This document shows, in pieces, positions 7,037-15,709 of a stretch of DNA of 39,552 nt. The stretch covers positions 1-39,552 of the forward strand of contig NZ_QOVY01000021.1 in assembly GCF_003932955.1 (NCBI RefSeq). Direction: 5' to 3'. The notes under the pieces are model-generated. The model was not told the DNA's origin. It ran no database searches and saw nothing but the letters and a program-made list of their open reading frames with translations. Positions within the stretch are counted from its first letter, which is position 1, and every line of letters begins with the position of its first letter. The DNA is from Chryseobacterium sp. SC28 (GTDB lineage: Bacteria; Bacteroidota; Bacteroidia; Flavobacteriales; Weeksellaceae). The position numbers and the translations under genes are program-made.

Positions 7037-9094
7037 ATGAAAGATCTAAAACGGGTGTTATCCGCACTTTTTATATTGATAATAAGCGTTTTCAATGCGC
7101 AGATCAAAAATCCTGTCAAATTCAAATTCGACGTGGTTGCCTCGGGAAAGGATCAATACGAAGCCGTTCTCACGGCAACGATCGAGGATCAATGGCACAT
7201 CTATTCGCAAGATCTTCCGCCGGATTCCGGCATCCCGACGGAGTTTAAAATTGCTTCTCCGGACGGCATTCAATTAATCGGAAAAGTGATCGAAGTGGGG
7301 AAAAAACACGACGAATTCTCGGAAGCTTTCGGTGCGCAAATCGTTTATTATTCAGATCAGGTGGTTTTCAAACAGAAATTTAAACCCAAAAATCCCTCCA
7401 AAGCAACCGCTATTACGGCAGAAATCACCTATCAAACTTGCAACGACAAGGTTTGCCTCGCGCCGAATACTTTAGAGTTTCAAAAGCAAATCGCAGCAAC
7501 TGCCGTTTCGGAAGTGGAAACACACGATCTAAAAACCGACAGCATCTCCGCCCCAGTTCCTGATTCTAAAACAGAAGTAGCCGCCGTTTCCGCACCAGCA
7601 AGCGGCAACCAAACAGGCTTGAAAATCAACGCTTTGGACTTCAAAAATCCGTTGACCACTTGCGGCACGGCACCACAAAAATTGGCCAACGACAATTGGC
7701 TGGTCTTGGGTCTCGGTTTCCTCGGCGGATTGATCGCGTTGCTCACGCCGTGCGTTTTCCCGATGATTCCGTTGACGGTTTCGTTTTTCACCAAAGGCAG
7801 CAAAGACAAAGCGAAAGGCAGACGAGACGCCTTGCTCTACGGATTTTTCATTTTACTGATTTTTGTTTTGTTGAGCATTCCCTTTCATATTATCGAGGGC
7901 ATTTCCGGGAATATTTTCAATCAGATTTCGACGAATATTTGGCTCAATTTATTTTTCTTTGCGATATTCCTTTTCTTCGCATTGAGTTTTTTTGGCTATT
8001 ACGAAATCACTTTGCCAAGCTGGGTTGCCAACCGCTCTTCCAAAGCCGAGGACGCCGGCGGGCTCATCGGGATTTTCTTTATGGCATTGACTTTGGTCAT
8101 CGTTTCCTTCTCCTGCACAGGACCTATTTTGGGTAGTTTATTGGGCGGCGTGGTTGCCGGCGCAAAGAATGTCCCCACCTTATTGACCTTCGCGTTGGCC
8201 GGTTTCGGATTGGCTTGGGCATTGGTTTTCGGATTGCTGGCTTTGTTCCCGCAAGCCTTGCAAAGTTTGCCAAAATCAGGCGGTTGGATGAACTCTGTGA
8301 AAGTCGTTTTGGGTTTCATCGAGTTGGCTCTGGCTTTGAAATTTTTGTCCAAAGCAGATTTGGTTTCCAAAACATTTTTCCTGAAAAGAGAATTGTTTAT
8401 TGTGCTTTGGATCATAATTGCTATTGGATTGGTGCTCTATCTGTTTGGAAAAATCAGATTTCCGCACGATGACAAAAATCCAAAAATCGGTTTGGGAAGA
8501 AGGATTCTCGGGGTTTTCGGAATTGTGTTTGTGGTTTATTTGATCCAAGGATTGATCCCGTCCGAGAAACCCAAATTACAGATGCTGAGCGGGATTTTGC
8601 CACCCTTGAATGTCAGTTATTTTCACGACGAAAAAGACGGAATATTGGGTTTAAAACCATATCATAATTATTTCGAGGCGATAGAAGTGGCGAAGAAAGA
8701 GAATAAACCTGTATTGATAGATTTTACGGGTTACGGTTGCGAAAATTGCCGAAAAATGGAGGAATTTGTATGGAGTCAGGATGATGTTTTGCCGATTCTC
8801 CAAAATGAGCTCATCATTGCTTCCGTTTATGTGGATGATAAAGAAGAACTGCCGCAAAATGAGCAAATCAAAATCGATATGGGCGATGGCCAAATGAAAA
8901 AAATCAAAACCATCGGCGATAAATGGAGCTTGTTTCAGCAGGTTAATTTTAATAACAATTCCCAGCCACACTATGTGTTGGTAACGCCCGATCAAAAAGT
9001 GATCAACATTCCGGTTTCCGGATATATGCCCAAAGAAGAGTTCAAAAAATTCCTCCAATGCGGTATCGATTTTTATAAAAACGAAACGAATTAA
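7037..9094 (+). CDS. dsbD: Thiol:disulfide interchange protein DsbD
   Basis: A 685-residue inner-membrane protein that passes electrons from cytoplasmic thioredoxin to periplasmic partners. A signal peptide ends near FNAQ. The N-terminal periplasmic domain has the Cys pair in TCNDKVC. A proline-, Ser- and Ala-rich linker follows. The transmembrane domain (about residues 220-525) carries TPCVFPMIPL and SCTGPILGSLLGG, the two membrane cysteines that form the central redox pair. The C-terminal thioredoxin-like domain has YGCENCRKME, the CxxC site. All three modules and their cysteine pairs are present. Confidence 0.95.
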   Translation: MKDLKRVLSALFILIISVFNAQIKNPVKFKFDVVASGKDQYEAVLTATIEDQWHIYSQDLPPDSGIPTEFKIASPDGIQLIGKVIEVGKKHDEFSEAFGAQIVYYSDQVVFKQKFKPKNPSKATAITAEITYQTCNDKVCLAPNTLEFQKQIAATAVSEVETHDLKTDSISAPVPDSKTEVAAVSAPASGNQTGLKINALDFKNPLTTCGTAPQKLANDNWLVLGLGFLGGLIALLTPCVFPMIPLTVSFFTKGSKDKAKGRRDALLYGFFILLIFVLLSIPFHIIEGISGNIFNQISTNIWLNLFFFAIFLFFALSFFGYYEITLPSWVANRSSKAEDAGGLIGIFFMALTLVIVSFSCTGPILGSLLGGVVAGAKNVPTLLTFALAGFGLAWALVFGLLALFPQALQSLPKSGGWMNSVKVVLGFIELALALKFLSKADLVSKTFFLKRELFIVLWIIIAIGLVLYLFGKIRFPHDDKNPKIGLGRRILGVFGIVFVVYLIQGLIPSEKPKLQMLSGILPPLNVSYFHDEKDGILGLKPYHNYFEAIEVAKKENKPVLIDFTGYGCENCRKMEEFVWSQDDVLPILQNELIIASVYVDDKEELPQNEQIKIDMGDGQMKKIKTIGDKWSLFQQVNFNNNSQPHYVLVTPDQKVINIPVSGYMPKEEFKKFLQCGIDFYKNETN

Positions 9095-9154
9095 TTTCCA
9101 AATCAAGTCGATCTTTTTCCTAAAAAATATTTATTTTAGAAGAAAATTTTAGCA

Positions 9155-9652
9155 ATGAAACAGCTTTGGTCGATTTTTGGTTTAATTTTAATTTTTTCGT
9201 GTAATAAACCTGCGGAAAAAAGTATTTCCAAAGTCGATAGCGCAAAAATCATCGATTCTATCAACCTTGTACGGACTCAAATCAACGACAGTATTTTAGG
9301 AAGGCGTGGATTCAAAAACCTCGAAGGAACACATGTTTTGACACACGATATGCTGAAGGGAACGGGAAAAATCACTTTTACAAAAACCGGCCAGGACGAG
9401 TACCGGATTTCAGGCAAACAAACCGACGGCAAGCAGTTTCTGATGATTGACGGAACCGCCAGAATGACTTCGCCAAAAAATCTTAAATTTGACGGAACCA
9501 TCAAACAAAGCATTTCCGACAACGACAACGGAAAGCTGGATATGCGAAGTGGCAAGAGAAACTTTTCTACAAAAGACGGCGGCAAAACCTTCAAGCTTCA
9601 CGAATCGGTTAACAGCTCGGGATTTGCCGACCAAATAATCATTAAAATGTAA
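9155..9652 (+). CDS. Hypothetical lipoprotein
   Basis: A 165-residue protein with a lipoprotein signal (LILIFSC, Cys16). I do not recognise a family. The mature part is probably beta-rich and contains KGTGKITFTKTG, KFDGTIKQSISDNDNG and KRNFSTKDGGKTFKL, with repeated short strands and glycine turns. It lies between dsbD and an alpha/beta hydrolase whose start is one base past its stop, so it is probably co-expressed with the latter. Confidence 0.75.
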   Translation: MKQLWSIFGLILIFSCNKPAEKSISKVDSAKIIDSINLVRTQINDSILGRRGFKNLEGTHVLTHDMLKGTGKITFTKTGQDEYRISGKQTDGKQFLMIDGTARMTSPKNLKFDGTIKQSISDNDNGKLDMRSGKRNFSTKDGGKTFKLHESVNSSGFADQIIIKM

Positions 9653-9653
9653 A

Positions 9654-10439
9654 ATGATGCTTAACTACGAAATAGAAGGAAACGGAACAGAAAGCTTGGT
9701 TTTGCTCCACGGTTTTATGGAAAATCTCTCCATTTGGGACGATGTGATACCTTACCTGTCGGACAAATTTCAATTGATCAAAATCGATTTGCCGGGCTTC
9801 GGAAAGTCGGAAGTTGTGGCAGAAATCCAAACGATGGATCTGATGGCGGAGGAAGTCAAAAAAGTGACCGATCATTTGAAATTGAAAGACTTCCACTTGC
9901 TGGGACACTCGATGGGCGGCTACATTACCTTGGCTTTTGCCGAAAAATATCCGCTACTTTTGAAATCTTTCACGCTATTTTTTTCAACCTATTTTGCCGA
10001 CGACGAGGAAAAAAAACAAACCAGAACCAAAGGGTTGCGAATCATCAAAGAAAATTTCCGGGCTTTCGTCAACGCCAGCGTCCCAAATCTTTTCAATCCC
10101 AACGAACACGATGTTCTGGAACATAAAATCGAAATTGCGAAGGAAATTGCCTACACATCGTCCGTTGATGGTGTTTTAGCTTCGCAAAAGGGAATGATAG
10201 AACGACCAGACCGCGCTAAAGTTTTGGAAGACTTCGAGGGGAAAATACTGGTTCTTGCCGGCAAACACGATTCGGCGGTCAACTCAGAAAAAACCATCAA
10301 AAATCTGCCGGATAACACGAACATCAAATCCTACGTTCTGGATTGCGGACACAACGGGCATTGGGAAAAACCCGAGATTTGCGCCGCGATTATCAACACA
10401 GAATTGCTGCATCACCTGCCCAAAAAGTTTATTTTTTGA
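9654..10439 (+). CDS. Alpha/beta-fold hydrolase
   Basis: A 261-residue protein from ATG 9654. A second ATG follows directly, so the start may be one codon later. It has VLLHGFMEN, DLPGFGKSE, the nucleophile elbow GHSMGGY, a late Asp in LAGKHDSAV and the catalytic His in CGHNGHWEKPE. It has no signal peptide and is likely cytoplasmic. Relatives include esterases and MenH-like or BioH-like enzymes, but nothing here fixes the substrate. It is translationally close to the preceding lipoprotein gene and convergent with nrnA. Confidence 0.88.
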   Translation: MMLNYEIEGNGTESLVLLHGFMENLSIWDDVIPYLSDKFQLIKIDLPGFGKSEVVAEIQTMDLMAEEVKKVTDHLKLKDFHLLGHSMGGYITLAFAEKYPLLLKSFTLFFSTYFADDEEKKQTRTKGLRIIKENFRAFVNASVPNLFNPNEHDVLEHKIEIAKEIAYTSSVDGVLASQKGMIERPDRAKVLEDFEGKILVLAGKHDSAVNSEKTIKNLPDNTNIKSYVLDCGHNGHWEKPEICAAIINTELLHHLPKKFIF

Positions 10440-10480
10440 TGTAAAATTTTGAATTATTTGAAAATCAATCAGATAGACTT

Positions 10481-11485
10481 TTAGAAATCCTCAGCCTCAA
10501 CCTTTTCCTTGAAATCGGCAATGGTTTCCTCGATCGATTTGAAATATTTCCCGCCGGCAGCATTGATGTGGCCGCCGCCGTTGAAATATTTTCTCGCAAA
10601 CTGATTGGTATCCACCGAATCTTTGGATCGGAAAGAGATCTTGATAAAATCTTCGTAAAGATCTTCCATAAAAAAAGCCGCCATTTTGGTGCCGATGACG
10701 CTCAGGCCGTAATTCACAAAACCTTCGGTATCGCCTTTGTCGAAGCCATATTCCTTAAGTTCCGACCGTTTTAGCCAGAGGATGGCCACTTTTCCTTCCT
10801 TTGTCAATTCGATTCTGCTGAGCACGAGCGAAAGTAAATGTAAACGGGAAATCGTATTGGTGTCCCAAGTGTTGGAGCTGATGAACGCCGGATCGGCACC
10901 TTTCTCGATCAAATCGGCCACAATCCGGTGGGTGCTCGCGCTCGTCGATCGGTAGCGGAAACCGCCTGTATCGGTCATTATGCCGGTGTATAGACATTGC
11001 GCGATATCCAGATTCACAGATTTTTCGTCATGATTGGCTTGGATGAAATGATAAACCATCTGGCAAGTGGCCGGAATCGTGACGTCGGAATAGACGTAAT
11101 CAAATTTATCGGGCATCTGATGATGATCGATCAAGATTTTTTTACCCTTTGCTTTGGCAATCCAATCGCCGAGAAGGCCGATTCTGCTTGTGGTATTAAA
11201 GTCCAGACAGAAGATAACATCGGCGTTATAAATCGCCTCGCCGGCTGCTTTTCTTTTGTATTCGCCGATCACGATTTTCTTGGCTTCCGGCATCCATTTC
11301 AGGAATTTTGGAAAGTCGTTTGGAACGATGACGGTGGCGTCGATTCCTTTTGTTTTCAAGTAATGTTTCAGTCCAAGAGTAGAGCCAATGGCGTCGCCGT
11401 CGGGGTTGTGATGGGTTACGATGACGATGTTGTTTTCCGGAACGAGGAGCGCGTTGATCTCTGAAATTACTTTGGCTGTGAACAT
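10481..11485 (-). CDS. nrnA: DHH/DHHA1 phosphoesterase, NrnA-like oligoribonuclease/pAp phosphatase
   Basis: A 334-residue protein. The DHH domain has VTHHNPDGDAIGS (metal-binding HxD and DxD), an internal Asp in FCLDFN, and the DHH motif itself in IDHHQMPD. The C-terminal DHHA1 domain carries FNGGGHINAAGG, the GGGH signature. NrnA proteins degrade nano-RNAs and dephosphorylate 3'-phosphoadenosine 5'-phosphate. The mobile element has inserted just upstream, directly beside its promoter. Length and motifs are normal. Confidence 0.93.
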   Translation of the reverse strand: MFTAKVISEINALLVPENNIVIVTHHNPDGDAIGSTLGLKHYLKTKGIDATVIVPNDFPKFLKWMPEAKKIVIGEYKRKAAGEAIYNADVIFCLDFNTTSRIGLLGDWIAKAKGKKILIDHHQMPDKFDYVYSDVTIPATCQMVYHFIQANHDEKSVNLDIAQCLYTGIMTDTGGFRYRSTSASTHRIVADLIEKGADPAFISSNTWDTNTISRLHLLSLVLSRIELTKEGKVAILWLKRSELKEYGFDKGDTEGFVNYGLSVIGTKMAAFFMEDLYEDFIKISFRSKDSVDTNQFARKYFNGGGHINAAGGKYFKSIEETIADFKEKVEAEDF

Positions 11486-11511
11486 AAACGAAGTTTGAAA
11501 AAGTGAAGTTC

Positions 11512-11519
11512 CAAAGGTA
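11512..11519 (-). promoter_or_regulatory. Candidate -7 box of nrnA, touching the element's att core
   Basis: On the minus strand this is TACCTTTG, a match to TAnnTTTG, about 27 bases upstream of the nrnA start. Its upstream-most base is also the first base of the 16-bp att core, so the -33 region now comes from the core and the inserted element. Confidence 0.55.
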
Positions 11520-11534
11520 AAACTTTAAAATAAA
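11519..11534 (+). repeat. Left attachment site core (attL), direct repeat of 29552-29567
   Basis: AAAACTTTAAAATAAA occurs here and again at 29552-29567 in the same orientation. The two copies lie exactly at the junctions between chromosomal genes (nrnA, era) and mobile genes. Tyrosine-recombinase integration leaves such a core duplication. The sequence is A/T-rich, so chance similarity is possible, but its placement fits well. Confidence 0.7.
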
Positions 11535-11789
11535 GTTTCAGTAAAAATACATCAAAGATTAATAACAGGCAAAACGGTTGTAAATAAAGGCTTTACAGCC
11601 GTTTTATGATTTTTGGTAATGAGGTAAAAAGCAGTAAAAAGCGAGGTTTGGCAGAAGTAAGGTTACTAAAACGTTACTTTTAAATATTAGAAATAATCGT
11701 TTTAAATGCTGTATTTCAGCTTTCTGCATAGTTTTTCATATTGTTCCGTAGCTCACATAGGTTTAATTTTATCATTAAGAATTGTGAGT
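11535..11789 (+). other. Left end of the element: hairpin and candidate integrase-binding sites
   Basis: No gene is seen here. AAAACGGTTGTAAA (11571-11584) pairs with TTTACAGCCGTTTT (11592-11605) with one mismatch. GTAAAAAGC is directly repeated twice at about 11624-11642. GTTAC-N6-GTTAC lies at 11662-11677, and the same arrangement occurs at the other end (29477-29492). These are reasonable candidates for arm-type integrase or excision-factor sites. Promoter elements for the integrase are expected here but none stands out. Confidence 0.5.
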
Positions 11790-13040
11790 ATGGAAACGAC
11801 AAAAAAATCAACGTTTAAGGTATTGTTCTACCTTAAAAAGAACGCCCCAAAGAAAAACGGAAAAGTTACGGTTATGTGCAGGATTACCGTAAACGGCAAA
11901 CAGTCTGCATTCAGTACAAAGCTGGATATTTCCACAACAAATTGGGATTTGAAGTACGGCAGGGTTTTAGGTAAAAGCCGAGAAGCCCAGGACACGAACA
12001 GCAAACTTGACAAAATTCGTTCGGGTATTGAGGAATGCTATTCCAAAATCCTGAAGAACGAGGGGGCTGTAAACAGTGCTAAACTTAAAAATGCCGTTCT
12101 TGGGATGGAAAGCGGAGAACTGACCTTTTTCAAATTCTATGAACAGTTCCTATTGGACTATGAGAAAAAGGTTAATAGTGGACTTCGGGTAAATGGTACA
12201 CGCAGTAAATACAAAACACTTTTAAAGCACCTGCGTAATTTTGCACTGACAAAGTACGGATATTCTGACTTATCATTCAACGATCTTACATCTGATTTTG
12301 TACAGGACTTTGATTATTACCTGCGTGATGACCAAAGCTTGACACACAACACCATTTGGCTGTATATGATTGGATTTACCACGCTTTGCCGCTTGGCAAT
12401 GAGCAGAAAGCATCTTACTTTCAATCCATTCAGCGAGTATAAGAACACCAAAAAAGACAAAGACAGAGGTTATCTGCTACGGAATGAATTGGAACAACTT
12501 GTAACGTTCAACTGTGAGAAAAAGAAAGACGAATTGGTTAAAGACCTGTTTGTTTTCAGTTGCTTTACTGGTCTTTCCTATTCAGATATGAAAGGACTTA
12601 GAAACAGTAATATTCAGGATTTCTTTGACGGCAACCAATGGATTATTGTACGCAGAAAGAAAACGGCAACATCATCAAACGTGATGCTCTTGGATATTCC
12701 AAAAATGATTATAGAGAAATATGCAGGGTTCTCAAAGGACGGAAAGGTATTTCCCGTACCATCAAATACAGTTTGTAATGACAGCCTAAAGCGAATATCC
12801 CAACAAATCGATTGCCTTAAAGAAAAGAAAGTAACCTTTCATTTAGCACGTCATACCTTTGCCACGTTGTTTTTGAGCGAGGGTGTTCCGTTGGAAAGTT
12901 TGAGCAAAATGTTAGGACATAAAAACATAGCCACAACGCAGATTTACGCCAAAATACTCAATGAGAAAGTTGGTAAGGATATGCAAAAGGTATCGCATAA
13001 ATTTAAGGGAATGGAACGGTCTTTTGTGGCTCAACTCTAA
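11790..13040 (+). CDS. Tyrosine recombinase (IntDOT-like integrase) of the 18-kb element
   Basis: A 416-residue protein from ATG 11790 (METTKKSTFKVLFYLKK), the usual start for this family. The longer frame from 11706 lacks homology-like sequence. An N-terminal arm-binding domain is followed by a SAM-like core-binding domain (about residues 110-215) and the catalytic domain. Catalytic residues visible are Lys in RRKKTATS, His/Arg in LARHTFATL, His in LGHKNIATT and the nucleophile Tyr in QIYAKI. The first catalytic Arg position reads TGLSYSD, with Ser, as known for the CTnDOT integrase group. It catalyses integration and excision of the element. Confidence 0.93.
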   Translation: METTKKSTFKVLFYLKKNAPKKNGKVTVMCRITVNGKQSAFSTKLDISTTNWDLKYGRVLGKSREAQDTNSKLDKIRSGIEECYSKILKNEGAVNSAKLKNAVLGMESGELTFFKFYEQFLLDYEKKVNSGLRVNGTRSKYKTLLKHLRNFALTKYGYSDLSFNDLTSDFVQDFDYYLRDDQSLTHNTIWLYMIGFTTLCRLAMSRKHLTFNPFSEYKNTKKDKDRGYLLRNELEQLVTFNCEKKKDELVKDLFVFSCFTGLSYSDMKGLRNSNIQDFFDGNQWIIVRRKKTATSSNVMLLDIPKMIIEKYAGFSKDGKVFPVPSNTVCNDSLKRISQQIDCLKEKKVTFHLARHTFATLFLSEGVPLESLSKMLGHKNIATTQIYAKILNEKVGKDMQKVSHKFKGMERSFVAQL

Positions 13041-13056
13041 AGTCAATAAAGTGATT

Positions 13057-13093
13057 AAAAAAGCCAATACCGTTTTTGTATTGGCTTTTTTGT
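13057..13093 (+). terminator. Terminator after the integrase
   Basis: AAAAAGCCAATAC pairs with GTATTGGCTTTTT across a short loop and ends in a T run, 17 bases past the integrase stop. Confidence 0.85.
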
Positions 13094-13156
13094 ACTTTAG
13101 CTTTTTCAAAAATATGAATGTTACGAACCCCCAATCTATTGAAATCTAAATAAAAA

Positions 13157-14947
13157 ATGAGTAATAGCACAAATAATATCCAAATACAGTTTAATTATTT
13201 GGACGTGGAGAATTGTTTTAAAAATTTTTATGTCGTGCCTGATTATCAAAGAGAGTACGTCTGGACAGAAGTACAAATCAATCAACTTTTAGATGACATT
13301 TACGAAGAATTTGATTTTAATCCTAATAAAGAATATTTTATCGGAAGTACCGTTGTTTTTAAAAACAATGATGGCTTTTATGAATTGATTGACGGACAAC
13401 AAAGGACAACTTCTATCTTCTTAATAATTTGTGCTTTTAAGAAAATTTATCGAGAACGAGAAATCGATACAGACACAATTGAGAGAATGATTAAAGACAA
13501 AACAGTCAATTCATTAGGAGATAGTGTTGATTGCTATAAACTCGAACTGCAATATAAAGACAGTTCAAATATTCTTTCAAAAATTGCTAACAATTTAGAA
13601 AGACCTGAAAATTTAACAGGTTCTGCCGAAAGACTTTATAATGCGTATGAAAATGTAATTTCATTTCTAAAAAACAGATTTAAGGAAGATGAAGACCCAG
13701 TACAGCTAAAAAAGTTCTTTGTTTATATTTTTAGAAAACTGAAATTTATCCAAATTGAAACACCAGAAATAAACGACGCTTTAAAAATATTTGAAACAAT
13801 TAATGAAAGAGGAGTTGGATTAAATCCTATGGATTTATTGAAAAACCTTTTATTCAGACAAGTTAATAGAAATGATTTCAATTCATTAAAAGATAAATGG
13901 AAAACGCTGATTAAGCTTTTGGAAAAGAATAATGAAAAACCTTTGCGTTTTCTTCGTTATTTCATAATGTCAAATTATAAGGTAAATAATCAGCGAGGAG
14001 AAGAAATTATCCGAGAAGAGGAAATTTACAAATGGTTTATAAGACCTGAAAATGTTGCTCAATGCAACTATGAAAAAGAGCCTTTTGAGTTTGTTGAACT
14101 TCTTTTGGAAAATGCTACTTGTTATATTAATTTCTTTAAAGGGCTAAACAAGGACGGTAGTAAAAATGTCTATTTAGACAATATTTCCAAACTTGGCGGA
14201 GGAGCTTTTAAACAACATTTGATATTGCTTTTAGCAGGAAGAAATTTACCACAAGATTTGTTTAATCATTTTGCAAAGCAGATAGAAACTTTGGTTTTTT
14301 ATTACTTCATTACAAAAGAGCCAACAAAAGAGTTTGAAAGAAACTTTTCAAAATGGGCTAAATCTGTATTAAGAATAAAAAGCAGGGAAGAATTGAATAA
14401 TTTCGTAAAAGAAAATATTCAACCTGTAATCACATCGAAAGAAAACGAATACAAATTATACTTTACAGAAACTCGTCAGAATAACCTTCAACAATACAGA
14501 ATTAGATATATTTTAGCAAAAATTGCACAATATTTAGACCAAGAAAGATTAGGCTCGTACATTCCACAAGTTTTAGATAACTATATTACCAAAGGAGTTG
14601 AAATTGAGCATATTTTACCTTTTAATCCAACAGAAAGTCTTCGTAATGAAATTGGCGAGGAATACGATGATTTAAAAATCAGATTAGGGAATTTGACTTT
14701 GCTTGAAAAAACGATGAATATTGTGGTTGGTAACGATTTCTTTTCAAAAAAAGTTATTGAATATTCTAAATCGCCATTTTATATTTCCAAATCAATAGCA
14801 GGATTAGATACGATTGGAATAAATTCATCTGTTACAAGGTTAAATCTGAAATTAAGGTCTTACGAATATTGGAATAAAGAAACGATAATTGATAGACAAA
14901 ATTTGTTATACGAACTTTCAAAAGATATTTGGAAAATAGAGATATAG
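13157..14947 (+). CDS. DUF262/DUF1524 protein, GmrSD-like type IV restriction or defence nuclease
   Basis: A 596-residue protein. The N-terminal DUF262 domain has VVPDYQREYVWTE and the ParB-like nucleotide-binding signature LIDGQQRTTS (about residues 77-86). The middle is helical. The C-terminal DUF1524 HNH-type nuclease region has VEIEHILPFNP and LGNLTLLEKTMN. Both domains in one chain match GmrSD-type enzymes, which use NTPs and cut modified (for example glucosylated) phage DNA. Specificity cannot be predicted from sequence here. It is a single-gene cargo unit with terminators on both sides and is very A+T-rich. Confidence 0.9.
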   Translation: MSNSTNNIQIQFNYLDVENCFKNFYVVPDYQREYVWTEVQINQLLDDIYEEFDFNPNKEYFIGSTVVFKNNDGFYELIDGQQRTTSIFLIICAFKKIYREREIDTDTIERMIKDKTVNSLGDSVDCYKLELQYKDSSNILSKIANNLERPENLTGSAERLYNAYENVISFLKNRFKEDEDPVQLKKFFVYIFRKLKFIQIETPEINDALKIFETINERGVGLNPMDLLKNLLFRQVNRNDFNSLKDKWKTLIKLLEKNNEKPLRFLRYFIMSNYKVNNQRGEEIIREEEIYKWFIRPENVAQCNYEKEPFEFVELLLENATCYINFFKGLNKDGSKNVYLDNISKLGGGAFKQHLILLLAGRNLPQDLFNHFAKQIETLVFYYFITKEPTKEFERNFSKWAKSVLRIKSREELNNFVKENIQPVITSKENEYKLYFTETRQNNLQQYRIRYILAKIAQYLDQERLGSYIPQVLDNYITKGVEIEHILPFNPTESLRNEIGEEYDDLKIRLGNLTLLEKTMNIVVGNDFFSKKVIEYSKSPFYISKSIAGLDTIGINSSVTRLNLKLRSYEYWNKETIIDRQNLLYELSKDIWKIEI

Positions 14948-14964
14948 ACCTTTTATAAAACACC

Positions 14965-14993
14965 ACAGCCCACTGCTTTAAGCAGTGGGCTGT
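14965..14993 (+). terminator. Perfect-palindrome terminator after the DUF262 gene
   Basis: ACAGCCCACTGCTT and its reverse complement AAGCAGTGGGCTGT form a perfect stem around one or two bases, followed by a modest T-rich stretch. It can serve either strand. Confidence 0.75.
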
Positions 14994-15034
14994 TTCTTTA
15001 ATTGACTGATACGGTTACAGTTTCAAACAATCGG

Positions 15035-15316
15035 CTAACGCTGATAGTTATCTTCCAACACTTTTATAATATCGCTTTCACGGAAAAGGATTTTCCGTTC
15101 GAGTTTGATAAAAGGTATCAGTCCGTCATCTCTGTACTGTTGCAACGTCCGTTTGCTAATGTGTAACATCTGGCAAACCTGTTCGCCTGACAGGTAGATT
15201 TCCCCTTTTAAAAGTGGGTGGAAATATTCCCTGATATACAGCAGTTCATTTTTGATGCCTACCACAGCTTCGAGCAGTGCAAGCATATCTTCGTTTGAAT
15301 CTCCAATCTGTTTCAT
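15035..15316 (-). CDS. Small helix-turn-helix (excisionase-like) protein 2
   Basis: A 93-residue protein from ATG 15316 (MKQIGDSNEDMLALL). The longer open frame upstream is rejected because it runs through the preceding gene. A helical N-terminus is followed by a MerR/excisionase-type winged helix: LSGEQVCQMLHISKRTLQQYRDDGLIPFIK, then KILFRESDIIKVLE. The start overlaps the stop of the upstream HTH gene as ATGA, so translation is probably coupled. Homologues in Bacteroidetes integrative elements are recombination directionality or regulatory factors. I infer the same role, not a specific target. Confidence 0.8.
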   Translation of the reverse strand: MKQIGDSNEDMLALLEAVVGIKNELLYIREYFHPLLKGEIYLSGEQVCQMLHISKRTLQQYRDDGLIPFIKLERKILFRESDIIKVLEDNYQR

Positions 15317-15609
15317 TTCTTCTGCTTTTTTAATGGTCGCTCTCCCTGCATCAGTAATTCCACTTCGGATAATCTGAAATACGTCTTCCGATTGATTTGC
15401 GTTGCCCCAAGAATGCCTTTTGCCCTGTACGTCTGCAATGTTCGTTTGCTGATGTTCAGCAGTTGGCAGGCTTCCTGCTGGTCGAGCCATTTCGTTGCCT
15501 GTCGCAATGCCTTGTAGGGTGCGGTCATTTCCTTAATCAATAAAGAAACTTCCTTAACTTCCCTGTTCAGTGCTTTTAAAATCTGAATGTCTAAAACTGT
15601 TATTTCCAT
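15313..15609 (-). CDS. Small helix-turn-helix (excisionase-like) protein 1
   Basis: A 98-residue protein from ATG 15609 (MEITVLDIQIL). An in-frame ATG at 15657 would add 16 residues. The HTH reads LDQQEACQLLNISKRTLQTYRAKGILGATQ followed by KTYFRLSEVELLMQ. It is closely similar to the downstream protein in its HTH (SKRTLQxYR in both), so the pair probably arose by duplication. Its TGA stop overlaps the next gene's ATG. Likely roles are excision control or regulation of the mobilization genes. Confidence 0.82.
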   Translation of the reverse strand: MEITVLDIQILKALNREVKEVSLLIKEMTAPYKALRQATKWLDQQEACQLLNISKRTLQTYRAKGILGATQINRKTYFRLSEVELLMQGERPLKKQKK

Positions 15610-15709
15610 ATCTGCATCATTTAAACCTCGAAAATAAAAGCTATTTACATAGGTCATCCTAATGTTGCATCTGATGGCGGTATTTGGCGTACAGTTGCCA
15701 AATGCGGTA

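Noticed and set aside
10997-11464. 155-codon open frame opposite nrnA
   Set aside because: Antisense to conserved DHH motifs; no recognisable domain.
11706-11789. 28-residue extension of the integrase
   Set aside because: The extra residues are unlike integrases. The conserved beginning METTKKSTFKVLFYLKK starts at 11790.
15317-15490. 58-residue N-terminal extension of the second HTH gene
   Set aside because: It runs through the coding region of the first HTH gene in another frame. The ATG at 15316 overlapping the upstream stop is a better start.
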